Source of the DNA: Epiperipatus broadwayi
Lineage: Eukaryota; Onychophora; Udeonychophora; Euonychophora; Peripatidae
Length of the DNA stretch: 64,000 nucleotides
Assembly: GCA_028023455.1 (NCBI GenBank)
Contig: JAQFVV010006724.1
Location: 1-64,000, forward strand
Direction of reading: 5' to 3'
Of the stretch, positions 10,731-23,925 are shown piece after piece. The position numbers and the translations under genes are program-made. The notes under the pieces were generated by a model. That model worked only from the letters and a program-made list of their open reading frames with translations. It did no database searches and had not been told where the DNA came from. The stretch's first letter is position 1, and each line of letters begins with the position of its first letter.

Positions 10731-13429
10731 CACACCAACATAGACACATGAGTTTTAGATAGATGTATGACCAATGTGGCTACCACACTTATAGTTCCCC
10801 TATAGTATCAGTAGAAATTTTAATTTCAAAACATAAAATTTTTTTTAAAAAATTATCTTTATGAGTATAAAACTAGTTATGAAGGGATTAAATATAAAAG
10901 TTTATATTCTTCAGAGTAATATAATGATGGAGATTACAACTGCTGGAAATTCAATGGTCTAGAAAATGTGTCACTAAATAATCTGTAATAACATTTGGCA
11001 GTATTATAAAAGTTACTAAAAAACTGAGAACATTTAAAGCCTAATTTGATTGATTTACTAATTATTGAAAATAATTCTTTCAGATTTTTAAATAATATAT
11101 TGTTTTTCTCTTCACCAATAAAAATTGTAATTAGAAATATGTGATTTTTTTCGCATGTGTTAGTGAAGCTATAATTATACTATCACATATTTATAATCAG
11201 ATTTTTAAAACAACATCAAACAAAGAAGATACCATTCATTTTTCAAATTGAATCTGCTCCCCCTGAAATTTGATAATGTGATAGCACATTGTTTTGATTA
11301 AAATCTAATTTTTAAAATAATTTTGAAAATTAAATGTGATTTTTAAAAATTCATTTAATTTCTAAACAAAATTATCTATCAAATGAGGTCAAATTTATTA
11401 TATTCTGATAAATAATAACTGTTTAATATTAATGTGAAAGCTTAAATCTAGTGGAAAAACAAAGAAATCTGTTAGAGTAGAGGGAAGTTAAAGCATAAAA
11501 AATTATTTTTAATTATATAAGATTATAATAAGAAAATTTCTTTAACTGTGCTATCACAATAAAATCTTGGATTATAAGTTTAAATAATATGAATAAAGTA
11601 ATTCAATTAGCTCAATTAGTTAGCAATCATTTAAAGGATTATTTTAGATTGTTTAATATTTACTTGAAAAAATAAAATTAATATTTAAACTAAAGAAGAG
11701 TTAATCTAGAGCTTAATATGTCATAAATATATTTAATAGATAATGTTGTTTAATGCTGTCTGAAATGATTAGTTAACTTACTTAGAATATTTAGCTGTTG
11801 ATTTTTTAAACTAAATTTAATTTTAAAAATAACAAATATGATTTATTAAATACCAATTTGTATAAAAGTATTTAGAAGTAGGATTTTAAAATAATGAGTA
11901 TAACTGACTGAGAGTAGCTCTAATTTTTAATTAATCTTAAATGTCAGTCAATAGCTATTTTATTTTCATCATATTAAAAAATAGTTATATTAATGTACAT
12001 GTATGTGTATGCATTTTGGAGCATGCATATAAAATGTTGAAATTTAAAAAGATTTATTAAAAATATATTTTAAAAAAATTGGATACAGTCAATCAATTTC
12101 AAATTTGTTAAAAAGCTTTTAAATAATGCTGCAACAAAATTGAAAAAGAGGTATATTAATAAAAAAAATTGTTTAATTTGAAAATCAATTAATAATTTAT
12201 TAAATAATTGATTTGATCATTATTTAGAATTGATAGAAATTGTTAATTAACAAGTTCATTTATCATCTAGATGGTCACATGGCAAATTGCCTGGATATAA
12301 AGTATAGAAGTCAAGTTCACATCCCTTAAAAATGAGTATTGACTATTTAAATATAATGCAGAAAGATGGAATGGAGCAGTAATTTTGGTGTATGGATGGA
12401 TAAATAAGACTTACACACTAATATAAAAATACATACACTTAAAAATGTAAACACTTCTACTTTTTTACAATTCATTTAATCTTCACTTAAAATTTTAATT
12501 CAGTTTTGAAGTAAATTTGGTTTTGATTTGACTATTTATTTTAAGTCAGTGTTAAAGTTTAATTGTTTATCATCTTCATGGTAGAATAAAGAACTACTAA
12601 GTTATCCACACAGTGTTTCTTTTAAAACATACATTTAAACTGATTTATCAAACAATAATTCTAAAATATATTAAAGAAAATTTTAATGATTTCTCAAAGA
12701 AGCCAAAGGAAAAATCACATAAGGAAAAGTATATTATTTCATTATTATAACAGTTAAATTCTGATGTTTGCTATAAATCTAGCTCCAGCATGTTTTAACT
12801 AACTTTTATTTAGTGATTAATACTAATTATTTGCTACTAAAATAATCAATCTACATATGTCAAGCTCATATATAAAGTGATGAATTTTTAAAAAATATCA
12901 TAAAAGGCAAATGTGGGAAACTAAATTTCTAATAATAGACTATATTCAGTTTGTTTCATATTAAAACAAATAATATAGGTATTTATCTCAAGTTTATTTA
13001 TTCTTCTAGTTATTTGAATATTTTGTTTTTCAATTGCTGATTAACTTTATATATACTGTTATTATATTTAAAAAAGAATAAATATAATTTAAATTTATCA
13101 TGGTTGACTTGTAAGGATAAAAAAATCATGAAGAACAATTTTAGGTAAAAAAAATGGCCATTCTGTTTATTGGTCCTCTGATTTTTATTGTTATTAAAAA
13201 TGCATTTTGAAAGAAACTATTTACCATTGAAACATTTCCATCAGTTCATTATTTTGTATGTAAAATTATTGCAAACTTTTGCTCCCAAACTATTTCTGCT
13301 TATATACAGGTATCAGGTCTATTTATTAAAGGACAATGTGTTTATATATCAATTCAAAAAGAGAACAAAAAGACTGGAAAGAGATAGATTCCTTTTACAA
13401 ATGAAATAAACTATTTAATCTCTAAAATG
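10731..13429. other. Unassigned, very AT-rich DNA
   Basis: No gene, RNA or repeat family recognised. The 73-codon frame at 13188-13409 has no family features. Confidence 0.4.
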
Positions 13430-13690
13430 GTATTATAGTTATCATATATATTATAACGGGATGGCCTATTTGATAGCCTTAGTTGAGGCACCAAATATAA
13501 TGGAACGACATTTAATCATCCCAGTTGATGCATCAAATATAACATAATCGATTATATTTAATGCTTGGAAATCATTAACTTAAGGTTTCATAGTTAGGTT
13601 CACCAAATATAACAGAATGGATTATATTTAAAGTCTAAGTTGGTCTTGTTAAATATAAGGGGATGATTAAATTCCCTAGAAAGAGGATAT
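13430..13690. repeat. Short imperfect tandem repeats
   Basis: The phrase CACCAAATATAA and variants, followed by a GATTATATTTAA-like tract, recurs at roughly 60-bp steps (about 13491, 13535, 13600, 13650). It is locally more GC-rich than its surroundings. Function unknown. Confidence 0.5.
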
Positions 13691-14582
13691 GCATTTCACT
13701 ACAATCAGACTTTGGGTCTTCAGATAGAATGCTAGAAATGAACCGATGAAATACTAAGTCCATGATTATATCTATCTTTATTATGCTAGCTCAATAATCT
13801 TTAAATAAGTTTTAATATAATTTAGACTAGTTCATCCATCTTTCATCCCTCTTTCAGTCACCATTATGCCACAATATTTAAACTCATGGAGAATTTGCAA
13901 TTAGCTCTTTGCAGGGATAATTTCAAAACAAGTTATTATTTAATATGCCTTTATATAAGCATTAACTAACAATTGATATTCATATGATATTTATAATACT
14001 AGCATATATATAATATAATTCAATAATGATTAGACAAAGAGATCAAATTAATAAATCAATATTTAATAAACAATAAAAAATATAATATAATAGATAATAA
14101 AATATTAATAAATAAATACGGATGAATTTTACCATTTTAAAAATATTAATAAATAATATTCTTATTTAATACCCTATGATAAAATTCAATACTATAATAA
14201 ACTTTCAAAAATTAAAGAAAATAGTTTAAATTAACAGATATATAAAAACAATATCTGGATTCAAAATTAATAATTTATGTAACTTATTAATTTATTTACC
14301 ATTCTTATTTATATGTTTCATAATTACTAATATATAAGAACTATTTACAATTGTATAACTTATATATTATATGTATTTTTGATAAATAAAATACATTAAA
14401 TGTTTACCATATTATGTAGTAAATACAATATAATCTTGTTTAAAATATCTATTAAATAATAACTATTCTTTATATCCTTCATCTAATTTGATGAATTATA
14501 TCAAGCTTTCAATTAATTATATTGAATACTAAATATAATTTTCCTATTAAGATATAATGATGCATACCAAATTTGAAATAAA

Positions 14583-14583
14583 G

Positions 14584-14666
<83 letters not shown>
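14583..14666. repeat. (ATA)n microsatellite
   Basis: About 28 nearly perfect trinucleotide units. Its minus-strand translation is a poly-Leu frame (14513-14767), which is not a gene. Confidence 0.95.
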
Positions 14667-15056
14667 CATATTAAAATAATATAAGCATTATTATAATATA
14701 TATAAATAAATAATAAAGAAAACTTATTTTCCAGAGTTGAGAGCAGATATTGAAGTCTATAGTTCACAATCCTAATGAAGATCTTTTACGAAGTATATTA
14801 TTAATCCATTGGTATAATGATGATTTTATTTATCCTTAATTGATAAACTGTTAATAATATCCAATGACTTGATTAATATAATATATAGTAAATATTCTTC
14901 GAATGATGATGTTCTTAATCTTCATTTTTCTATTATCATTAGACGTTCTTTTCAGTTAATATTTCAAATATTTCAAAATATTTTAAAATAGCATGCAAGG
15001 TTGGTTTCGAATCCTTTACAATACAAAGCTGTTCTACTCAAAGCACATTGTTTTAT

Positions 15057-15058
<2 letters not shown>

Positions 15059-15124
<66 letters not shown>
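15059..15124. repeat. (TA)n microsatellite
   Basis: About 33 dinucleotide units. It yields an artefactual Ile-Tyr frame. Confidence 0.95.
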
Positions 15125-15128
<4 letters not shown>

Positions 15129-17014
15129 TCTTAAATTTATATATATTCGAAGAATAACTGAAGTGTTAAAACAACTAGTTTCCAAAAAACTTAAACAGAC
15201 GTTCCTTTCTTTTATATTGCTATTCCTTTAAGATTTAATAAAAAATTAAAATATTTTCCCTGAAGACTTTTAATCCACAGATTATCTTAATTTGGAAAAG
15301 TTAATATTTAAATTCCAATCGTTGAACAGTAGTATTGATAAAAGAAAAAAGTTATTTAAAGAGAAATGATTTTCTTTTCTTCTCCTTAATAACAAGAGAA
15401 CGAATAAATCTGCTCGTGTGTTGTTACAAAGTTCATGCTTAATTCAAATATTAATTGTTCAATAGACATTAAGATTTAATAATAAAATATATATAAAATT
15501 ATTTATTACTCAACTTCAAATCTGGCATTTTACTCAAAAACTTGACATTAATATATATACTGTTTAAAGTTCATGTATATATAAAATCATTCATTTCAAC
15601 TCCAAATCTGGCATTTTACTCAAAAGCTTAAGATATGTATTATTTAAAACTCACATGTATATATAAATATTTTATATATGTATACATAATAAAATAGTCA
15701 AATAAATTTTATATTTATAATTTCATAAGAGATAAAACACGTTAGACCAATAATAATAACTGTAAGTTACTATTATATATATATTACAATTATTTTAACC
15801 AGAGCTTATATATATTACATTATGATTATCATTAATTATTATTATAAATATGTTTGCATGAATGGTGTTCCAATGGTAGAATTGTTAAGATATACAGTAG
15901 AAGGTTTTATTTTATATATTGGTTTTATTATTCCAGAGTTTTTTCCGAATGAGCATTTAAAATTATAAATGATTGTACCCAGAGGTATAATAGCCTTTCG
16001 TATATTTATGAAAGGCATTTTATGAATGAAAGGATTATAAGTATTAGTATGTGTGGGAATTTTAAATAATTTATACATAAAGTGTTGTCACCATTGTGCA
16101 ATAATAGGGTTTGTCAATATACATATAATCATTAAGCAAGTGAATGAATTATGTGTCTTTTGCATGTGTGTGCGAGATGAACAATTATCCATATGTTTAT
16201 TATTATTAGTTCCATACCATTTATTATTAGTAGAATTTTGAGGCAATTTTAAGAGGATATTACATTACTTTTGTGTGTATTTAGCCACTGCATGATAGAG
16301 AGTGTGGATCATTCTTTCATTGTCACCACCTGCACTTGATATCAGATGTTTGAACATATAGTTGCTAGCTTATATTTCCCTTGTCTACAATACCTAGAAT
16401 TTTAATTCTAAAATATATTTTCATGTACATCCATAGGCATGTTCAGTTTTTATTATCTGCTCTACTATATATTTTTTAACTTCAAAGATATTGTTACACA
16501 TTGTTATTTCCTCACTCCAACATAGGCATTGTTCATGGTATGTGTTTTTATATTGCATAATATTGGTTGCTATTTTATTAATATTTGTTAAGAGTCTTCA
16601 CATTGATTTTTAACACTGTTATGATTAAGTAAAGTTTATAATATTTCCTAGTAGCCTGAACAAATGCATAGAGGTATGTTGTTTTACTTTATGGGTTCTG
16701 GGTTTGTAAGTAAAGTTGTATATTGTGAATAAGAGAACTATGGTAGTAAATATCACTTATATTATAAAATTGTAAAAATGGTTTTAAGAAAAGTCCACCA
16801 ATGTAATATCTATAAATTATAGATAGTAACTTGAAGAAAGTAATAATAATTGTTGTAAATAAATAAACTATTATATGGATTATTATATGTTGTAAATAAA
16901 TATATTATTATTAAATAATTTTTTGTTTTGTTACCATTATAATATCATTTGCATAAGCACATCTATTTATTATAAAATTCTCTTTAATAAGATTTGCATT
17001 AACAGTTATCTTAA

Positions 17015-17142
17015 GATAATATAAATCGTGCTATCACACTTACGAAGTAAAGCTGTAACAACAAATAGAAAAATAAATTGGTTTAATTTATTTTTCTATT
17101 TGTTGTTATAGCTTTACGTCGTATAGCACGATTTATATTATC
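17015..17142. repeat. Near-perfect hairpin (foldback MITE-like)
   Basis: The left arm begins GATAATATAAATCGTGCTAT and the right arm ends with its exact reverse complement. The inner parts AAAGCTGTAACAACAAATAG and CTATTTGTTGTTATAGCTTT also pair, around a centre at about 17080. The only sizeable asymmetry is about 8 extra bases (around 17034-17041) in the left arm. Arms are about 60 bp. It could be a very short foldback transposon or the source of a hairpin RNA; no protein is encoded. Confidence 0.85.
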
Positions 17143-17689
17143 ATATTTAGACAAACGTAAAGTATAAATCTACAGGTTATTACTTAGTTATCTTAAGAGT
17201 ACATTTCAGTGGTCACATATTTATACATTCATTTTGCTTAATAATTATTTAATTATTTTACCCGCATTCTTAGAAGATAAATGGTACATTATTTACCTCA
17301 TTTCAAATACACTTGTTGTGTAGTGGGCTGCACAAAAAATGTCTTTACTGTATTCTATATTTTGATAGTGCTTATTCAAATTTACACAAGAAAATATATG
17401 ATTTCTGTGTTTTGTGATGAATAGAAGTGATATAATTATATTTTAATAATTGTAAAATGTTTAAATGTTTTTCAAGTTATTAATTATATATTACTTAAGT
17501 ATTTGAGTATTCTGTTATCATATAATTTTATTTCTACTTTCTTAAAATACTAAAATTCCAAAATAAACTAAAAGAAATACTAAATGTTCCATATTTAATT
17601 TAAATAATAATCATCAAATTTTTGTTAAGAAGTTAATGTATTACTGTTAACATTTTGTTCTATGTACATTTTATTGTAAATTTGAACCG

Positions 17690-18200
17690 AGATCAAGATA
17701 TTTTAAATTTTTAAAATAACTCATATTTAAGATTAAGATATTTTAAAACATAAGATGTGATATTTTAAACTTGTAAAAAAACTCATATTTAAGATATTTT
17801 AAAACATGATATTTTAAACTTGCAAAATAACTTTTTTTAAAAAAATAAATATAATATTTTTAGAACATAAAATAAGATATTAAAGAGTGACAAAAACCTA
17901 TATTTGAGATAAAGATATTTTAAGAACTAAGAGAAGGTATATTTTTTGAATATTTTCTAAATTATATAGAACCTTATATTTTAATAATTGTATTTAGCTA
18001 TGGAATTATCAACAAGGGGACTCATACTCTGGTGTTTTCAAAATCCATAACATATGTTTCCTGTGCATGTATCCTTTGATAGTTCAGCTAACCTGAGATC
18101 TTCTTATGGATTTGGTTTTTCACATCCAATATGGTGGGATTTATTGTGAGGCTTCTCTTGTATTCCCACCACTCTCAGGTTGGTCATTAATTAGGTTACA
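17690..18200. repeat. Long direct repeat, right copy
   Basis: Aligns with 10265-10730 in the same orientation, ending at the shared AGGTTACA. Its 5' part contains an extra local duplication of the phrase ATATTTTAAACTTG (about 17759-17825). Confidence 0.7.
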
Positions 18201-19540
18201 ATATAAAAGTAAAGAGTTTTTGAAAAATATTATGTTATTCCTTCACACTGGAAATTTTTTATAATAGGTAATAAAAACGTACACTCTTTAAAATTCTTTT
18301 TAAAAACATTATTATTTAAAGTCCTTAAAAAGATTCTAATTTATACAGACATAGAAAATATTTTTGAAAACATAGATATCTAGACAAAGTTACATTCATC
18401 CTTGTCAAGACTTCATATCTGAAGTGATATGATTCAATCAGTAGTAAAAATGTCTGTGTTAAAATATTTTTATTCGTTATAATACTATTTGGCAGTTGAT
18501 CAATGCCAAAAGAAGAAACTTTGAAATTCTTTTACTGTGTGTATTATTGTTACTAGAAACCAATAGAATCTTAGAGCACCAAAATTTTGAAAAAGTTGAA
18601 TAAAATAAAACATGGCTACCACTTCCGTGAGAAAGTTTTCTGTGTCTACAGATCACAATATTTTTGAAGATATTCAAAAATAGAAGTTATTTTTTTAATA
18701 GACTTTATGCATTTTTTCTTACTGATTATAGGAATTTGCCAATATAGAAGACTTATACATGATATATATATTTTTTAAAAAAAACCAATTTTTTTTAGTT
18801 TATTTTATAATCAATAAAATTTTTGTTGCAATATGATACATTTAAGTATATAAATATTAATAAAGCCGATATTTATATTATATGTAATCCAGAAGAAGTA
18901 GATTAAATTCCAAGAATATCAAATATAAATTATACATAATCATTTTCATTGTCATCAAACTATATATATATATTTAAATTATATGTAATTCAGTTGAATT
19001 GTGAAATATAATAATATATGATCACTTACATTGTCATTAAACTACAACGATCTAACGACAATAAAAATGGATATATGTATGCTCTCAGAAATAAATCTGC
19101 TTCTATTAGATTGTATATATGAATTTTCTCAGAAAGAAATAAAGATTGATAATCATGAATTATAAAAAGGTCACAGTTGAAAATATTTCGGACACGTTAT
19201 TAATACAGATTGAAATATAATGAATAAAATTAATCATATACTTGAATTCGGATGGAAAGTTGTTAGTTGAAATAGTGTTAAAAGAAAATATGCCTGTGTG
19301 TTTGAAAAAAAAAAACAATTTTTAAAAGATATATTTTACAAGTCCTTTCTTTTAGTCTGAGACTTTAACATTTATCAGAAAAATAATAGAGAGACTTCAT
19401 TACTATTCAATAAAGTATGGAGAAATGTATTCTAAAAGAAACCAAAAAAGTTCGAGAACAAATATGAGTAAAATAATAAACAGGCACATCATTGAAACTA
19501 TCAAATGAACGAAATGAAGCGGGGGGGGGGGCTGGATATC
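18201..19540. other. Unassigned AT-rich DNA
   Basis: No supportable gene. A ten-G run lies at about 19521-19530. Confidence 0.4.
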
Positions 19541-19544
19541 TTAT

Positions 19545-19775
19545 TAGAAGATTGATAACAGATGGGCAGGTGACATTTTAAATTTAGCCCTAATTGATTG
19601 TAAAACACTAACAAATAATCCAATATGTGAGATGGATGGATGAAACAAGAAAGTTTGCTGGTGAGCTGTGAAAAAGATGGGTTAGAGATGAGAGAAACTG
19701 GTTTAAATTAAGAGAAGTTTTTATCTTGCAATGGATTGATAATTTTTGAAAATTATAATGATGATACAATATACA
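19545..19775 (+). pseudogene. 3' fragment of an RTE-like LINE
   Basis: Translation gives VRWMDETRKFAGELW, then KLREVFILQWIDNF. This matches position by position the C-terminal segment of the larger RTE element on the opposite strand (RWMDEIKKYTGVMW, then ELGEAFILQWIYNA). It is heavily 5'-truncated and ends in an AATGATGAT tail. It lies tail to tail with the element at 19987-23290, so the two are separate insertions. Confidence 0.8.
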
Positions 19776-20007
19776 GTATATAAATACATAGAGATATTAA
19801 ACATGTAACTAATAATGTGTCCCAAATTTTTTATTTTCTATAAAGCTTATTGAAGAGTAGTAATTAATGTATTGAGTGCACAGAAAGCATATGTAAATAC
19901 TTTATAAAGCTTATTATAAATATGAGCTGAATATCTGAAATTTCTAAACTTCTACTGTGAAAACAATAGTCAAAAATTATTTATTTATATGTCTTAATTT
20001 ATCATCA

Positions 20008-20433
20008 TCAACAGGCATTATAAATCCACTGTAGGATGAAGGCCTCTCCAAGTTCAATCCATCTTCTCTGATCTCTAGCCTTATTACTCCACATCACCCC
20101 TGTATACTTTTTTATTTCATCCATCCATCTCACATGTAGTCTATTTCTGAGTCTTTTACAATTTTTTGGAATCCAGTTTAAGATTTCAATTGCCCATCTA
20201 TTATCATCTTTTCTAGAAATAAGTCCATTCCAACTCCACTTCAGTTTTTTAATTCTTTCAATAATGTCAGCAACATTTGTATGTTCTCTTACCCATGTAT
20301 TGCATTTTTGATCTCTTCTTATTAATCCTAACATTAATCTCTCCATACTTCTTTGAGTGGTCTGAAGTCTCTGTATTGCTCTTCTATTAAGTGTCCAAGT
20401 TTCAGAACATAAGTACAAGCTGGTAAAACACAA
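20008..20433 (-). pseudogene. RTE LINE C-terminal segment
   Basis: A 141-codon open frame with the ETWTLNRRAIQRLQTTQR start, the R-WAIEILNWIPK region, and RWMDEIKKYTGVMW followed by RDQRRW. These are hallmarks of the region downstream of the RTE polymerase. It is the longest intact piece of the element. Confidence 0.85.
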
Positions 20434-20649
20434 TTATTAAAAGCCTTTGTTTTCAAATACATAGACATATTGCCTTTTAATATTAAGCTATGTCTACCAA
20501 CAGCACTCTAAGTTTAATTGTATAATTAATTTAATCAATTATGTTTTGATCTGTAGTAATAATCTGACCAAGAAATTTGTAGTTGTTAACTTCTTCTAAT
20601 TCATCACAAACAATCTTTATTTTCAAATTTTGAGAAAATTCACTGAACA

Positions 20650-20841
20650 TTATTTTAGCTTTTTAACATTTACTTTTAGTCCCACTTCATCTAATAACTC
20701 TTGCAACATTTTCTTAAGCTCTAAAGCATTATTTGCAAAAGCAACTATATCATCTGCAAAATCTAAATGACTTAAATAATCTCCATTTACTTTTACTGTT
20801 TTAGCTTCCAATTTTAATCCACAAAATACTTTTTGCAGCAC
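20650..20841 (-). pseudogene. RTE LINE polymerase motif C segment
   Basis: A 63-codon frame with GLKLEAKTVKVNGDYLSHLDFADDIVAFA. The FADD box is the polymerase catalytic pair, and the flanking LSHLDFADDI is typical of RTE. It is followed by the E-L-KKMLQEL helix. Confidence 0.85.
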
Positions 20842-21381
20842 TGCTGTAAAAAGTTTTGAAGATATGGAGTCACCCTATCTGATACCCTTCTTAATGTTAA
20901 CCTTCCTAGATTCATTATGTAATCTAATTATTGCTGTAGCATTTTTATAAATATTCTTTAGAATATGACAATATCCTGGATCTATACCTTGATGATCTAA
21001 TGCTTTAATCACTTAAGCAATGCTTATAGAATCAAATGCCTTTTCATAATCTACAAATCCAAAGCATAATGGCAACTCATATTCATTGGTCCTTTCTATA
21101 ATTTTTTTCAACACTTAGATATAATATACTATATTAAAATCACTTTTAAATCCTGTTTGGTCTTTTGGTTGGTTGAAATCTAATTTTCTCCAGACAAGTT
21201 GTAATTATTTTGGTAAAAATTTTGTATAAAACTGATAAAAGACCATAAGTCTGTAATTTCTAATATCTTCTCTATTACTGTTTTTTAAATATTATATTAA
21301 TATTGCATTCTTTCAATCAACTGGTACTCCTTTATCATTTAGAAATTTGGTATATAACTTTGCCAATTTATTTTCTATTTC

Positions 21382-21385
<4 letters not shown>

Positions 21386-21451
<66 letters not shown>
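21386..21451. repeat. (TA)n microsatellite inside the RTE polymerase gene
   Basis: About 33 TA units interrupt the LINE between the MNKGKAPG-like region (around 21480) and the ENKLAKLYTKFLNDKG segment (around 21360). It must have arisen or expanded after insertion. Confidence 0.9.
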
Positions 21452-21457
<6 letters not shown>

Positions 21458-23484
21458 GATTATAATTCCATCATTACCTGGAGCTTTTCCCTTGTTCATA
21501 AGTTTAATTGCATATCTCATTTCTTCATGTAAAATCCTGGGCAATTCAGAAGATATAATAGATGTAGAAGGTACTTGTTTTTTTATTATTATAGAATTCT
21601 TGATAGACCTCTTCTATCCATTTCATAATGTCATTTCTCTTTTAAATAATAGTTTTATCTTTTTTTTTATTGCAGATATACCAATACCAAAATGTTGTTT
21701 TATACTCTTGAGAGTTCTATTAACTTTTACAGATTTTCTCACTAGTTCACCATTCTACTTTCTTATATGATTATTAACTCTTTTTCATACCATTTTATAA
21801 AATTTTAGATATTCAACCCTTCTTAATGCATCATTTTTATATATCTTCATATTCCTTCTTTTCTTCATAAATTCTTTAGTTTCAGTAGAAATGTTATTGG
21901 TAAGTTGTTGCATTTTGTTATCAGCTATTTTTGTTGAAGTTTTTTAAAATTGTATCAGCTATTTTCTTATTAATTTCATTCAAATCTGAATCATGTTCAA
22001 AATCTACTAATATATGAAAACAATTTGCAAGTTTTAATTTAAATTCATTAGAGTGTTTCTGAACATTATGAATATCAACTGTAAATATTATTTTTCTTAA
22101 TAATTTTTGGCTGTCTAGTTTTGCATTAACACATATCTTACTAATCAATGGTCATTTTACGGGTCAAAATTATTTAAGATGTTACAATCTTGAAATATGT
22201 ATTTTCTGTTAGACAAAATATAATCCAATTCTGCTTATTTGAATGCTTCCATGTCCATTTTCTTTCAACCTTTTCACTCAAAAATAAAATTTATAATATA
22301 AAGTTGTTCTTTTTCTGCATATTCCATAAATCTATGTCTTCTCTCATTTCTATTACCATAACCAAATTTACCTACAACATTTTCATCTTTTATTTGTTTA
22401 ACAATTCTAGCATTAAAGTCTCCCCAAACAATTTTAACATTGTGTTTAGTCTGATTAAAAGCCTTTTGTGCATCCATGTAAAAATATTCTACTACTTCAT
22501 CACTATGAAAACTTGTTGGGATATAAACCTAAATTATCTGCATTTGGTATCTATTATTAAGTTGAATAATTAATCTGGTCACTCTGTCCAATACATCATT
22601 AATCTCCACAATGTTTTCCCACTTTTTATTTGTAATAAATCCTACTTCACTTGTAATTCCAGTATTTGTGTCTTTGTAGTACATTACATATCAACTTTTT
22701 AAATCAAGTGTCTCTTCACTTTTTCTTTTAATTTCACAAAGTTCAATAATGTTCCATTTAATATGAGACAATTCTTTTTCCAATTTTTGCAATCTTCCTT
22801 CACTTGAAAGTGATCTGCAGTTGTAAGTACCTAAATAAAATCTCATCAAATGGCAGACTGGGTCTGCAATCAGGGTATTCTTAGCACCCTCATCTTGGCC
22901 ACCAACTGCTACTTTGTCTGGTGACTTTACAGTTTCCTGAGAATAAGGGCTATGATTTATTTTTGTCTGCCATGGTTGTATACATCTATTAGACTTTTTT
23001 TTTCATTTACACACACATTAATTCTGCTTTATCAGACAACTGAGGAAAAAGACCATGGTATTTCTTGATCTTAAAGTCAGAGGTAAAACACTGATAAACT
23101 TACCATACTGGATAATGCATGTTAGTGGGTAGACCATCCATGTTCGTATACAATATGAATAATCACATGCTATTAACAGCTGCAATGGCAAGAACATATG
23201 GATAGACATTAGGAATTTGCCCTCTTTAGTTTCTTTAAGGTCTCCAAGAGGAATCAAAGGATATCCTTTCAGTTAACACAAAACATCTTTCTGCAGCCAT
23301 TTTTTAAATACAAACAGTTTATTAATAATTTTTATTAGTCATAATGAATAATATTTATGTAATTTAATTTTCACTATGTCACTCTCATTCAAGGTAGCGA
23401 CTGGTTTCTAACCACTTTTAACACATTATAGAGGGATGTAATCATAAACATATGACCAAAGGCATGTGAAAAAGATCTATGATT

Positions 23485-23527
23485 CTCAAGATGCACATTT
23501 CCTGCTGAACCAGCACTCATCAGTTGG
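23485..23527 (-). ncRNA. Hammerhead ribozyme, dimer copy 1 (core intact)
   Basis: On the minus strand: CCAA, CUGAUGA, stem II UGCUG/CAGCA with loop GUU, GAAA, stem III AUG/CAU closed by UG, C as the cleavage-site base, then UUGAG. Stem I has three pairs, with the fourth lost. All catalytic boxes are present. Confidence 0.85.
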
Positions 23528-23816
23528 CATAGACCACAAAACTTACACATATCTTTATCATTGTAATATATATATAGCAAATTACTATAGTTTATTTGAC
23601 GTGTCAAACAGGCTGCTCTCACCACTTTGACACAAATCAATTAATAAATGTATATTTAATAATTTTTATTAGCCATTCATTAGGGTTATCCAATAATAAA
23701 TAATATTTCTGTAATGTAATTTTCCCTATACCACTCTCATGCAAGGTAGGGATTTAACATCTTGTAGAGAGATGCAATCATAAACATATAATCAAAAACG
23801 TGAAAAAATGTATAAT

Positions 23817-23860
23817 CCCCAAGATGCACATTTCAAGCTGAGCCAGCACTCGTCAGTTGG
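23817..23860 (-). ncRNA. Hammerhead ribozyme, dimer copy 2 (core intact)
   Basis: CUGACGA at 23856-23850 (U7 changed to C, a position known to tolerate any base) and GAAA at 23834-23831. Stem III is AUG-UG-CAU and the cleavage-site base is C at 23823. Stem I pairs CCAA with UUGG, with a further G-rich flank. Predicted cut lies between 23823 and 23822 on the minus strand. One U-U mismatch weakens stem II. Confidence 0.85.
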
Positions 23861-23925
23861 CCCAAACCACAATCTTTTACACATATTTTTATTATTGTAT
23901 ACTTTTGAAGATGAATGTTTAATAA

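Larger units (their letters stand above)
13691..17014. other. Extremely AT-rich stretch with microsatellites
   Basis: No supportable gene. It holds (ATA)n at 14583-14666, (TA)n at 15059-15124, and a local pair of similar phrases around ACTCCAAATCTGGCATTTTA at about 15510 and 15600. A 78-codon minus-strand frame at 15842-16078 has no family features I know. Confidence 0.5.
19987..23290 (-). mobile_element. RTE-clade LINE, near full length but decayed
   Basis: Reading the minus strand from about 22974, where an ATGGCAGAC start is visible, the order is as follows. The apurinic-type endonuclease comes first (GTYNCRSL near 22830; VGKFGYGNRNER and WGDFNARI in the frame 22477-22274). The linker follows (22148-21921). 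The reverse transcriptase has motif A with FVDYEKAFDS near 21050, motif B with KGIR-GDSISSKLF near 20880, and motif C with LDFADDIVAF at 20841-20650. The C-terminal region typical of RTE follows (ETWTLNRRAIQRL, then RWMDEIKK; 20433-20008). The 3' end is a short TGATGATGATAAA tail, as in RTE elements. At least six stops or frameshifts break the frame. Sequence from 22985 to about 23290 is probably its 5' UTR (inferred). Confidence 0.9.
23305..23925 (-). repeat. Hammerhead-bearing repeat dimer (retrozyme-like)
   Basis: Two copies in the same orientation. Both contain AATAATTTTTATTAG, then a tract near TCTCAT-CAAGGTAG, then AATCATAAACATAT, then a hammerhead, then CAGTTGG. The ribozymes are 332 bp apart, which sets the unit length. 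Monomer length, tandem layout and one HHR per unit all fit metazoan retrozymes. The internal sequence is related to, but clearly different from, the units at 5063-6960; only the ribozyme region and about 60 bp beside it are shared. It lies immediately upstream (5') of the RTE element. Confidence 0.85.

Noticed and set aside
14513-14767. Poly-leucine frame
   Set aside because: Translation of the ATA microsatellite.
23018-23257. 79-codon minus-strand frame as a separate gene
   Set aside because: Lies just upstream of the RTE start on the same strand, so it is more simply the LINE's 5' region.
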